In this document: one piece after another, positions 1-6,050 of the stretch
Layout of the letters: each line of letters begins with the position of its first letter
Position numbering within the stretch: position 1 is the first letter of the stretch
Program-made: the position numbers and the translations under genes
Notes under the pieces: generated by a model
The model's input: the letters and a program-made list of their open reading frames with translations, nothing else
Told to the model about the DNA's origin: nothing
Database searches by the model: none
Origin: Bacillota bacterium
GTDB taxonomy: Bacteria > Bacillota > Clostridia > Lachnospirales > Lachnospiraceae
DNA: 9,794 nt
Assembly (NCBI GenBank): GCA_023436765.1
Contig: JAEZHX010000109.1
Location: 1-9,794 of the forward strand
Reading direction: 5' to 3'

Positions 1-314
1 TCCACGTTTTCCAGGCCGCTCAGATAATCCGTCAGGTTATATTTCTGGAATATGATCGCCATATTCTCCCGCCGAAATTTCGTATAACCGATTTTACGTA
101 TATCCGTACCGTCATAGATCACACGGCCTTGTTCCGGAACGTCCAGCGCACTGGCCAAGGCCAGCAGGGTCGTCTTGCCTGACCCTGAAGGGCCAAGGAT
201 CGTATAGAATTTGCCTCTTTCAAACTGGAAGGAGAGCTCGTTTAATATCATCCTCTTCTTACCACCGTCAATATATCCATAGGATAATTTCTCTAATTCA
301 AAAATTATAGACAT
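1..314 (-). CDS. ABC transporter ATP-binding protein (MacB/LolD-like), partial
   Basis: Only the first 104 residues are in the window; the gene runs off the left edge. It begins MSIIFELEKLSYGY and shows a Walker A motif GPSGSGKTT at residues 41-49, a following segment ALDVPEQGRVIYDGTDI typical of the MacB/LolD class, and a Q-loop (IIFQKYNL, Gln about 90). The Walker B, signature and H-loop lie outside. The start is supported by an AGAGAGG ribosome site just upstream. It starts 14 bases after the stop of the FtsX-like permease at 329-1699 and is almost certainly its motor subunit, hydrolysing ATP at the inner face of the membrane. The order permease then ATPase is less usual than the reverse. 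Substrate is not visible; export or displacement of a lipid, peptide or antibiotic is inferred from family and context only. Confidence 0.9.
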   Translation of the reverse strand, partial: MSIIFELEKLSYGYIDGGKKRMILNELSFQFERGKFYTILGPSGSGKTTLLALASALDVPEQGRVIYDGTDIRKIGYTKFRRENMAIIFQKYNLTDYLSGLENV

Positions 315-328
315 AGCTGCCTCTCTTT

Positions 329-1699
329 CTAATCCTGAAGGGATTCTCTGGGTTTGTATCCGAGTATGATGAGGAGTGGTGCTCCGGCTGACAGTATGAC
401 CAGACCAAAGCTTAACAGGAGCAGGTTAATTACTACACCGCCATCTATTTCCACATTGAATTCCTCCGCTATATCACTGATCTGGATCTGGTTCTCTGAC
501 GGCCTTCCGCTGAACATGCCTCTCCCACCGATGGTAATGGTATTCGAAGTATTGAAGCTCTCCTCTTCTACCAGCTGATTTTTAACGATCCAGTCGGCAG
601 CATAGTCGGAGGAGATTTTACTGGTCCCTGCCGCTAAAACAAATGCCAGGATGGAAACCATCAGGATTTCCATAACAAATTGAGAGATGATCTTCATCCT
701 TCCTTCCCCGCTGGAGAGTAACAGGCCTATCTCATTCTTACGGTCTCTAACGAAGATCGTAATAATTGCCAGCATGATCAGTGCACCGGCGATATATACG
801 ACCACCAATAGGATAGAGGTTATCGTACTGATCAGATCCAGGGGCTTGGTCAGAGATTCATATTCGCTGTTATTCGAGTCCAGGGTAAGATATTCATTGG
901 GCAGCTGCTTCTCATGCTGACTGATAAATTGATCCACATCCAGCGGATCATATAATTGGAAGCTGATCGAGGAGGCTGTTTCGGCTCCGGCCTGTATTCC
1001 TTCCAGCTTGTATACGCTGTCCAATGAGGTATACAGCTGGTCCACCTGAAAGGATTGTGCACCAGTAAATATTCCGATTACCTCAAAGGGATAGCTCTTC
1101 CCGTCAGTACCTGAAGCCAAATCAACCAGACTTCCTACGGAAAGGTTATTCATACTGGCAAACTCTTCCGATATGATCAGAGTATCCTTACCGGTATCCT
1201 CCGAAGTACGAAGCCTGCCCTGAGTAATCGTATAGGTCCCGTCAGTAAACTCCGAAGGGGTATCGGAGCTGCTGCCTTCCAGTGTGAAATCGGAGCCATT
1301 CTGGCCATTTCTTATGGTATTAATCACAAAACCACCCTCGGTATTCCCCATGTCGACCGCGCTTTTCAGCTCTTCATTCTCTACGTTAGCAGTCTCGGTC
1401 AGGTACAGCTCCTTCACCATAGGATCTTCTGCTATTTGCTTTGCCAGTGCTACCGGCAGCTCCAATCTTCTAAAGTCATTACCTGTCATTCTCTGGTTAA
1501 TGACCTTTACAGCATTTACTGTCATGGAAACCTCAGCACCTAATTCCTTACGGACATATTCCTTGGATGTCCTGACACTGTTCTGGATGATTATTCCGGT
1601 AAATACCAATCCATATACGACGGAGATGATTACAAATATCATCACAGCCTTGGCTGGTTTCCGGATAAGACTTAAGATTGCATGCTTGAATACTCTCAC
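329..1699 (-). CDS. FtsX/MacB-like ABC transporter permease
   Basis: A 456-residue membrane protein with the FtsX/MacB layout. One N-terminal membrane segment (about 18-40) is followed by a large extracytoplasmic domain (about 41-288) and a C-terminal bundle at about 289-317, 338-358 and 422-447. The cytoplasmic stretch after the second segment, RDRKNEIGLLLSSG, is the conserved FtsX region expected to touch the ATPase. The loop between the last two segments (about 359-421) is about 62 residues and extracytoplasmic by this topology, longer than the short turn usual in MacB-type permeases. The start is GTG at 1697-1699, chosen because AGGAGG sits seven bases upstream; an ATG one base further upstream in another frame runs straight into TGA. 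It lies first in a two-gene operon with the ATPase, divergent from a response regulator. Transport substrate unknown. Confidence 0.9.
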   Translation of the reverse strand: MRVFKHAILSLIRKPAKAVMIFVIISVVYGLVFTGIIIQNSVRTSKEYVRKELGAEVSMTVNAVKVINQRMTGNDFRRLELPVALAKQIAEDPMVKELYLTETANVENEELKSAVDMGNTEGGFVINTIRNGQNGSDFTLEGSSSDTPSEFTDGTYTITQGRLRTSEDTGKDTLIISEEFASMNNLSVGSLVDLASGTDGKSYPFEVIGIFTGAQSFQVDQLYTSLDSVYKLEGIQAGAETASSISFQLYDPLDVDQFISQHEKQLPNEYLTLDSNNSEYESLTKPLDLISTITSILLVVVYIAGALIMLAIITIFVRDRKNEIGLLLSSGEGRMKIISQFVMEILMVSILAFVLAAGTSKISSDYAADWIVKNQLVEEESFNTSNTITIGGRGMFSGRPSENQIQISDIAEEFNVEIDGGVVINLLLLSFGLVILSAGAPLLIILGYKPRESLQD

Positions 1700-1706
1700 A
1701 TCAATT

Positions 1707-1712
1707 CCTCCT
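1707..1712 (-). promoter_or_regulatory. Ribosome binding site fixing the GTG start of the FtsX-like permease
   Basis: On the minus strand this reads AGGAGG, seven bases before the GTG codon at 1699-1697. It decides for the GTG start, since no in-frame ATG lies nearby. Confidence 0.8.
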
Positions 1713-1738
1713 GTAATTTATCGTAAATCTCACCATTT

Positions 1739-1744
1739 ATCATA
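1739..1744 (-). promoter_or_regulatory. Candidate -10 box for the FtsX-like permease/ATPase operon
   Basis: The minus strand reads TATGAT here (5 of 6 to consensus). Seventeen bases upstream the hexamer would be ACATAT, a poor -35, and it falls inside the phased TGTGA array. A good -10 with no -35, directly preceded by activator-type repeats, is the pattern of a promoter that depends on a PhoB/OmpR-family activator. The start site would be near 1732, giving a leader of about 33 bases. Predicted by eye. Confidence 0.5.
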
Positions 1745-1753
1745 GATTTCCCC

Positions 1754-1797
1754 TGTGAACGATATGTGACAGGCATGTGTGACTTGAGTGAAACTTA
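1754..1797. promoter_or_regulatory. Four 11-base phased TGTGA-type repeats, probable response-regulator operator
   Basis: Four consecutive 11-base units begin at 1754 (TGTGAACGATA), 1765 (TGTGACAGGCA), 1776 (TGTGTGACTTG) and 1787 (AGTGAAACTTA). Each begins with TGTGA or a near match. OmpR/PhoB-family regulators bind as head-to-tail dimers on direct repeats of about 11 bases, and such a regulator is encoded next to this array. The nearest edge is nine bases upstream of the -10 facing the ABC genes and 34 bases upstream of the extended -10 facing the regulator gene. It could therefore activate the transporter and also influence the regulator. Binding is inferred, not shown. Confidence 0.6.
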
Positions 1798-1831
1798 ATA
1801 TTTTCCATTTCACACAAACTACACAACACCA

Positions 1832-1840
1832 TGCTATGAT
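1832..1840 (+). promoter_or_regulatory. Extended -10 promoter of the response regulator/kinase operon
   Basis: TGCTATGAT matches the extended -10 form TGnTATAAT in all but one position. No good -35 lies 16-18 bases upstream (ACACAA region), which the extended -10 can compensate for. The start site would be near 1847, leaving a leader of about 70 bases before the ATG at 1918. An inverted pair GTGAAA (1788-1793) and TTTCAC (1808-1813) lies just upstream and might be a further protein site. Confidence 0.5.
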
Positions 1841-1917
1841 GGAAACAGATGATCAGTCCATAAGCGGTAGATAATACGAAACACATGATAAACCGGAACG
1901 AAAGGTAGGGAAGAAGT

Positions 1918-2595
1918 ATGGGCCTGAAGGTCTTAGTAGTTGAAGATGACAGGAAGATGAGTGAAATTCTTACAGATTATCTGGAAACAGACGGTTATGA
2001 GGTTCTGACCGCACGGGATGGTACTGAAGCTCTGGCCTTATTTGATTATGAGGACATACAGCTGGTCCTGTTGGATCTGATGCTGCCCGGCCTTGACGGT
2101 TGGACCGTATGCAGGAGAATCAGGGAAAGATCTAACGTCCTGATCTTCATTATAAGTGCTCGAAGTGAGGAAGACGATAAGCTTCTTGGATATGAGCTGG
2201 GGGCGGATGAATATATTACGAAACCCTTCAGTCCCAAGGTATTACTTGCCGGTATGAAAGCTCTTCTGAAGAGAAACTCCATGGAGCACATCCCGGAAGG
2301 GATTATACGTCGCAGAGAAATTACCATCAACAAGGAGGCATATTCTGTTACCCTGTCCGGTATGGAGCTGCCATTAACTGCCAAGGAATATGAACTGCTC
2401 CTGTTAATGGCCGAGAATCCCGGAAAAGCCTTCCGCCGTGAGATTCTGATCAATACCATCTGGGGCTATGATTATTATGGTGACGGACGGGTTGTGGACA
2501 CGAACATTAAGACTCTCAGAAGGAAGCTGGGAAGCTGTTCAAGGTATATCCATACTGTGATCGGAGTCGGTTATAAATTCGAGGTGAAGCCATGA
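1918..2595 (+). CDS. OmpR/PhoB-family response regulator
   Basis: A 225-residue cytoplasmic transcription factor of normal family length. The N-terminal receiver domain (about 3-118) has the acidic pocket E9/D10/D11, phosphoacceptor Asp53 in LLDLMLPGLDG, Ser80 in the switch position and Lys102 in TKPF. The C-terminal winged-helix domain (about 129-222) contains LTAKEYELLLLMAENPG, the recognition-helix stretch VVDTNIKTLRRKL and the closing GVGYKFE hairpin. The start has a GGTAGGG ribosome site seven bases upstream. The stop overlaps the kinase start by four bases (ATGA), so the two are translationally coupled. The likely targets are the divergent ABC genes and possibly its own promoter, through the 11-base phased repeats. 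Which named regulator it corresponds to cannot be told from sequence alone. Confidence 0.95.
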   Translation: MGLKVLVVEDDRKMSEILTDYLETDGYEVLTARDGTEALALFDYEDIQLVLLDLMLPGLDGWTVCRRIRERSNVLIFIISARSEEDDKLLGYELGADEYITKPFSPKVLLAGMKALLKRNSMEHIPEGIIRRREITINKEAYSVTLSGMELPLTAKEYELLLLMAENPGKAFRREILINTIWGYDYYGDGRVVDTNIKTLRRKLGSCSRYIHTVIGVGYKFEVKP

Positions 2596-4271
2596 GAAAA
2601 TCCCTTTCAATGAAAATGCTGCTTCTTACCTTCGGGTCCTTCCTAATTCTGATGATTTTCATATTTGCATCCATCTATCTCTATTTTGACCGCTTCTATG
2701 AACCGGCCAAGATCAATAAGCTGATAAATGCAATCAATGGATTTACTGCTTCCATAGAAAAGAACCAATGGTCGGAGGAACAGCTTTATTCCGAGGTTTC
2801 TGATTTTATGAATAAATACGATGTTACCTTAAGCATCGGTTCCGATAAGGAAAATGCATTGGCTGTCATCAAAGGAATGAGTGGAGAAATCATAAGCTTC
2901 TCCGATAACCAGATATTGAGCAACCCTAAACAAGTTGTTCATGTCAGGCAGTCTTCGCTGTATGACTATATCCGTAACAGTAGGTTAACCTTAAGGCCCT
3001 ACGCCGCCGGAAAGCCTTTTCTGATTAATATTAAGCCTTCCATCCTCAGTTATTCCGGTTTGGAGTCAGGTTCCACTGCCAGAATAAGCGGGAATATCGT
3101 TTTTTATCCGAAACGGAAGGCCTATCCTGCTGCTGTCTTAAGCGGCTACTTTCAGACGGGAAACAGGGATGGAGTATTCTATACCATCAGTAATATCCGT
3201 AATACCAATTTCAGAGAGATCCATTTTACCAAGCAGAGTACCATGGATAACGGAAAAGAAATATTCGTGGATGTGAATGCTTCCCTTCAGTCCGTTGATG
3301 AGGTAATCGAGCTATTATTGCGATTTTTCCCATATTTAATTGGTACGGCTATTCTTTTATCCGTCCTCATGGCCTTCGTCTATTCCAAAATCATTGCAAA
3401 GCCGATTACTAAACTGACGCATACTGCCAATCGGATGGCCAATATGGAACTGGGTATTGTATCGGATATCAACAGGAGGGACGAGCTGGGAGCCCTATCC
3501 TCCAGTTTGAATACTTTATCCTCCAATCTCAAAAATGCCCTGGATGAGCTAAGCAATGCAAACGATCAGCTAAAGGAGGATTATGAAAATGAATTGCGCC
3601 AGGAAAAAACCCGAAAGGAATTTGTTGCTAACGTATCCCATGAGCTGAAAACTCCTCTGGGAATTATCAAGAGTTATTCGGAAGGGCTGAAGGATGGGAT
3701 CAAGAAAGAAAAAAAGGATCACTATATGCAAGTAATCCTAGAAGAAATAGACCGTATGGATGGCTTAATACTGGAAATGCTGGAAATATCCAGGTTTGAT
3801 TCGGGAGCAGTTACTTATCACAAGCATATTGTTTCCTTCGACCAGCTGCTGAAGAAAAAGGTATCTCTCTATACTGAAAAAGCCAAGGCGAAGAAGACAA
3901 GTTTTCAAATCACGGGGAACTTCGGGCCCTGTCTGATAGATGAGGAGAAGATCGGCCGTGTATTGGATAACCTGTTATCCAATGCGGTAAAATATTGTGA
4001 TCCGGGGTCTGTGATTACGATCCTTGGGGAAGCGTCTGCTGATATCCTGAAGGTAAGTATTGAAAATGAATGTCCGATATACAGGGAAGAAATACTGGAT
4101 AAATTATGGGACCGATTCTATAAAGCGGATTGTTCACACAACAGGGATACGGAAGGCACTGGCTTAGGGCTTGCAATTACAAAGTCTATTCTGGAGGGTC
4201 ACGGGAACGATTATGGAGTTTATAGCACTGACAGGGGAATTGGTTTCTATTTTAAGCTTCAGGTAATTTAA
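2592..4271 (+). CDS. Membrane sensor histidine kinase (HAMP-HisKA-HATPase)
   Basis: A 559-residue sensor kinase, partner of the preceding regulator. Membrane segment 1 is at about 9-32, then an extracytoplasmic sensor of about 210 residues without a recognised motif, membrane segment 2 at about 242-266, and a HAMP linker to about 318. A charged coiled stretch leads to the HisKA domain with phospho-acceptor His350 in NVSHELKTPLG. The ATPase domain has the N box VLDNLLSNAVKY (Asn460, Asn464) and G2 box GTGLGLAI (523-530). The usual DxGxG of the G1 box is replaced by ENECPI (491-496). A related ENEG-type form occurs in some Firmicutes kinases, so this need not mean inactivity, but Cys stands where Gly is usual. 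GAGGTG upstream of the ATG serves as ribosome site inside the regulator's end. The signal is unknown; an envelope stress or antimicrobial is inferred from the linked transporter. Confidence 0.93.
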   Translation: MRKSLSMKMLLLTFGSFLILMIFIFASIYLYFDRFYEPAKINKLINAINGFTASIEKNQWSEEQLYSEVSDFMNKYDVTLSIGSDKENALAVIKGMSGEIISFSDNQILSNPKQVVHVRQSSLYDYIRNSRLTLRPYAAGKPFLINIKPSILSYSGLESGSTARISGNIVFYPKRKAYPAAVLSGYFQTGNRDGVFYTISNIRNTNFREIHFTKQSTMDNGKEIFVDVNASLQSVDEVIELLLRFFPYLIGTAILLSVLMAFVYSKIIAKPITKLTHTANRMANMELGIVSDINRRDELGALSSSLNTLSSNLKNALDELSNANDQLKEDYENELRQEKTRKEFVANVSHELKTPLGIIKSYSEGLKDGIKKEKKDHYMQVILEEIDRMDGLILEMLEISRFDSGAVTYHKHIVSFDQLLKKKVSLYTEKAKAKKTSFQITGNFGPCLIDEEKIGRVLDNLLSNAVKYCDPGSVITILGEASADILKVSIENECPIYREEILDKLWDRFYKADCSHNRDTEGTGLGLAITKSILEGHGNDYGVYSTDRGIGFYFKLQVI

Positions 4272-4373
4272 AAATCAATCTGTTCAGCAAACAGTGCATT
4301 ATGGGAAACATATAGGACCTCTTGCATCTAACTATTGCGAAACAGCCCTTGTCCTTAAAAAAATACTCCTTAG

Positions 4374-5132
4374 TTACCCTTGATTAAATCTTTGTAGGAA
4401 ATCCTTCGTTCTCTGGTTTACAGAATTACCGAATACCTCCTCCGGCGTTCCCTGTTCGACGATAACACCGTTGTCCATGAAGATAACCCGGTCCGCCACA
4501 TCCCTCGCAAAGGCCATCTCATGGGTTACGATTACCATCGTCATCTTCTCCTTCGCCAGCTCACGGATTACCTTCAAGATCTCTCCGGTCAGCTCCGGGT
4601 CCAGTGCGGAGGTTGGTTCATCAAAGAACAGGATCTTCGGGTTCATTGCCAGGGCTCTGGCGATGGCAACTCTCTGCTGTTGTCCGCCGGACAGCTCGAA
4701 CGGATATGCTCCGCCCCGTTCCGCCAGATTCATCTTCACAAGCAGTTCTCCTGCTTTCTGTTCAGCCTGCTCTCTGGCGAGTCCAAGTACCTTAACCTGT
4801 GCATCAATAATATTCTTCATCACAGTGTAATGGGGAAACAGGTTGAAGTTCTGGAATACGAGTCCTACCTTCAGAATGATATCATGGAGGGTCTTAGCAT
4901 CCGCATAGACTGCCTTTTCTCCTACGGTGTCCACCATGCACTGACCACAAACCTCTATCCTGCCGCCATCCACTCTCTCGAGCTGTGTCAGACAGCGCAG
5001 CAGTGTGGATTTACCGGACCCTGAGGGACCGATGATGGCAACCACTTCACCTTCCCTTACCTCCAGGGAGATGTCCTTCAGCACCTCTATCCCATCAAAC
5101 TGTTTTCTTATTTTGTCAGCGATTAACAGCAT
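4374..5132 (-). CDS. Polar amino-acid ABC transporter ATP-binding protein (GlnQ/HisP-like)
   Basis: A 252-residue ATPase, standard length for the family. Visible motifs are Walker A GPSGSGKS (35-42), Q-loop VFQNFNLFPHYTV (Gln94), signature LSGGQQQR (147-154), Walker B ILFFDEP (167-173, catalytic Glu172), D-loop SALDP and H-loop His204 in VTHEM. The Q-loop and FNLFPH wording are typical of importers for polar amino acids such as glutamine, histidine, arginine or cystine; which one is not visible. The reading frame stays open 32 codons further upstream, but the start is placed at the ATG of MLLIADKI because GGAGAG lies seven bases before it and the family begins there. It follows the permease after 128 bases and seems to have its own promoter in that gap. 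It converges with the histidine kinase gene. Confidence 0.95.
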   Translation of the reverse strand: MLLIADKIRKQFDGIEVLKDISLEVREGEVVAIIGPSGSGKSTLLRCLTQLERVDGGRIEVCGQCMVDTVGEKAVYADAKTLHDIILKVGLVFQNFNLFPHYTVMKNIIDAQVKVLGLAREQAEQKAGELLVKMNLAERGGAYPFELSGGQQQRVAIARALAMNPKILFFDEPTSALDPELTGEILKVIRELAKEKMTMVIVTHEMAFARDVADRVIFMDNGVIVEQGTPEEVFGNSVNQRTKDFLQRFNQG

Positions 5133-5139
5133 GTTATTT

Positions 5140-5145
5140 CTCTCC
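5140..5145 (-). promoter_or_regulatory. Ribosome binding site fixing the ATPase start
   Basis: The minus strand reads GGAGAG seven bases before the ATG at 5132-5130. This supports the internal start over the upstream in-frame ATG at 5228, which is followed by 32 residues unlike the family. Confidence 0.75.
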
Positions 5146-5185
5146 AATCTTATGATCCATTTGCCGCTTCGTGGAAGCATCAAAC

Positions 5186-5237
5186 ATTCGGGAAAATATG
5201 GAACGATTAGTTTATGTAAGCTTCGCATTTTCCGAAT
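5186..5237 (-). repeat. Imperfect inverted repeat in the ATPase leader
   Basis: The arms are ATTCGGGAAAAT (5186-5197) and ATTTTCCGAAT (5227-5237), pairing over 11 positions with one bulged G and a 29-base loop. In the minus-strand transcript predicted from the nearby TATAAT box, the stem would form at the very 5' end. It could protect the message or be a protein site; it is not terminator-like, since no T-run follows. Confidence 0.4.
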
Positions 5238-5243
5238 ATCTCT

Positions 5244-5249
5244 ATTATA
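5244..5249 (-). promoter_or_regulatory. Candidate -10 box for the amino-acid ABC ATPase
   Basis: The minus strand reads a perfect TATAAT in the permease-ATPase gap. The -35 at the proper distance (TATAAA, over the permease 3' end) is weak. The start would be near 5237, giving a leader of about 105 bases that begins with the inverted repeat. An AT-rich chance match is possible. Confidence 0.35.
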
Positions 5250-5260
5250 TATGGAATTCT

Positions 5261-5908
5261 TTAGCTTTTATAATAATTCATTTTCTTTTCAATGAGCTTA
5301 AAGGAGATCTCTACCAACGTGTTCATGATCAGGTAGAAGACACCCGCAATGATGATCGGTATGGTGGAGGCATAGGTGGAGCCCGTTCTGGAAGCCACCT
5401 TAAACAACTCCTCTATTCCGATGACCTGTGCCAGGGAGGTATCCTTGACCAGTGTCATCAGCTCATTCCCGGTCGCAGGGATCACATGCCTCACAACCTG
5501 GGGAAGAACAATTCTCATAAAGGTCTGGAATTTCGTATAGCCCAGTACCTTCGCCGCTTCATACTGTCCCTTCGGAATGGCAGCGATACCGCCACGGAAG
5601 ATCTCGCCGAAGTAGGCTGCATAATTCACGGTAAAAGCTAAGATACAGGCAGTCGGACGGCTGAAGGTGGACCCGAAGATAAAATAGGGACCATACATGA
5701 AGAAAATCAGCTGAAGCATCAAGGGTGTGCCACGGAAGATCAGCTGATAGATCCTGGTAGGAATACTGATCAGCCGGATACGGCTTCTCCTTGCCAATGC
5801 AACCAAAAAGCCCAACGGTATGGAGAACAGTATGGTCAGAAAGAAGATCCGTACTACCCAAAGGGTAGCCTTAAGCATCTCCGGTATCAGGTAATCATAG
5901 GGTATCAT
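5261..5908 (-). CDS. Polar amino-acid ABC transporter permease (HisM/GlnP-like)
   Basis: A 215-residue inner-membrane channel subunit of the HisM/GlnP family, normal length. Predicted membrane segments lie at about 13-38, 59-80, 85-108, 145-168 and 182-204. FRGTPLMLQLIFFMYG (about 58-73) is a hallmark of this family, and the EAA coupling loop that docks on the ATPase is seen as EAAKVLGYTKFQTF followed by RIVLPQ (117-137). The start ATG has GGAGGT six bases upstream. The ATPase gene follows after 128 bases. The substrate-binding protein that such importers need is not adjacent; the nearest is at 9484 onward, beyond two unrelated genes. A promoter of the TTGAAT/TAATAT type lies upstream. Substrate is a polar amino acid, not specified by the sequence. 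Confidence 0.95.
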   Translation of the reverse strand: MIPYDYLIPEMLKATLWVVRIFFLTILFSIPLGFLVALARRSRIRLISIPTRIYQLIFRGTPLMLQLIFFMYGPYFIFGSTFSRPTACILAFTVNYAAYFGEIFRGGIAAIPKGQYEAAKVLGYTKFQTFMRIVLPQVVRHVIPATGNELMTLVKDTSLAQVIGIEELFKVASRTGSTYASTIPIIIAGVFYLIMNTLVEISFKLIEKKMNYYKS

Positions 5909-5977
5909 ATCAGTACCTCCGGTTAAATATAATAATTCAGATGTAACATCAGTAATCCTATGTTCTATTGTGTCGGA

Positions 5978-5991
5978 AAATAGATCTATTT
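5978..5991. promoter_or_regulatory. 14-base perfect palindrome in the permease leader
   Basis: AAATAGATCTATTT is a perfect palindrome about 16-29 bases downstream of the start site predicted for the permease promoter. That position suits a repressor operator. No known regulator motif is recognised in it. Confidence 0.35.
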
Positions 5992-6013
5992 GTTACTCTG
6001 TTAACACTTTACC

Positions 6014-6042
6014 ATATTACCATAACGGCGTCCTGAATTCAA
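6014..6042 (-). promoter_or_regulatory. Promoter of the amino-acid ABC permease
   Basis: On the minus strand TTGAAT (6042-6037), a 17-base spacer and TAATAT (6019-6014) are seen, with TGG directly before the -10 giving the extended form. The same arrangement and the same 11 bases TATGGTAATAT occur at the zinc-ribbon gene promoter. The start would be near 6007, a leader of about 100 bases. The -35 lies just beyond the stop codon of the zinc-ribbon gene. Confidence 0.55.
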
Positions 6043-6050
6043 ATAATATT

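Noticed and set aside
1284..1745. Open frame of 153 codons on the plus strand opposite the FtsX-like permease
   Set aside because: It lies antisense to a clear membrane-protein gene, matches no family and lacks a convincing ribosome site. Antisense frames of membrane proteins are often long and hydrophobic.
2046..2459. Minus-strand open frame of 137 codons within the response regulator
   Set aside because: The plus-strand gene has all the receiver and winged-helix motifs; the antisense frame has none.
4272..4373. Possible terminators between the convergent kinase and ATPase genes: a CTGTT/AACAG stem at 4280-4294 and a run of seven A at 4357-4363
   Set aside because: The stem is short and not followed by a T-run. 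The A-run (T-run on the minus strand) has no strong stem before it. No convincing terminator can be called.
4521..5024. Open frame of 167 codons opposite the amino-acid ATPase, and a similar one at 5171-5641
   Set aside because: Both are shadows of well-supported genes on the other strand, with no family resemblance.
5133..5228. In-frame upstream extension of the amino-acid ABC ATPase (32 residues, start at 5228)
   Set aside because: The added residues do not resemble the family, no good ribosome site precedes that ATG, and the internal ATG has GGAGAG at the right distance.
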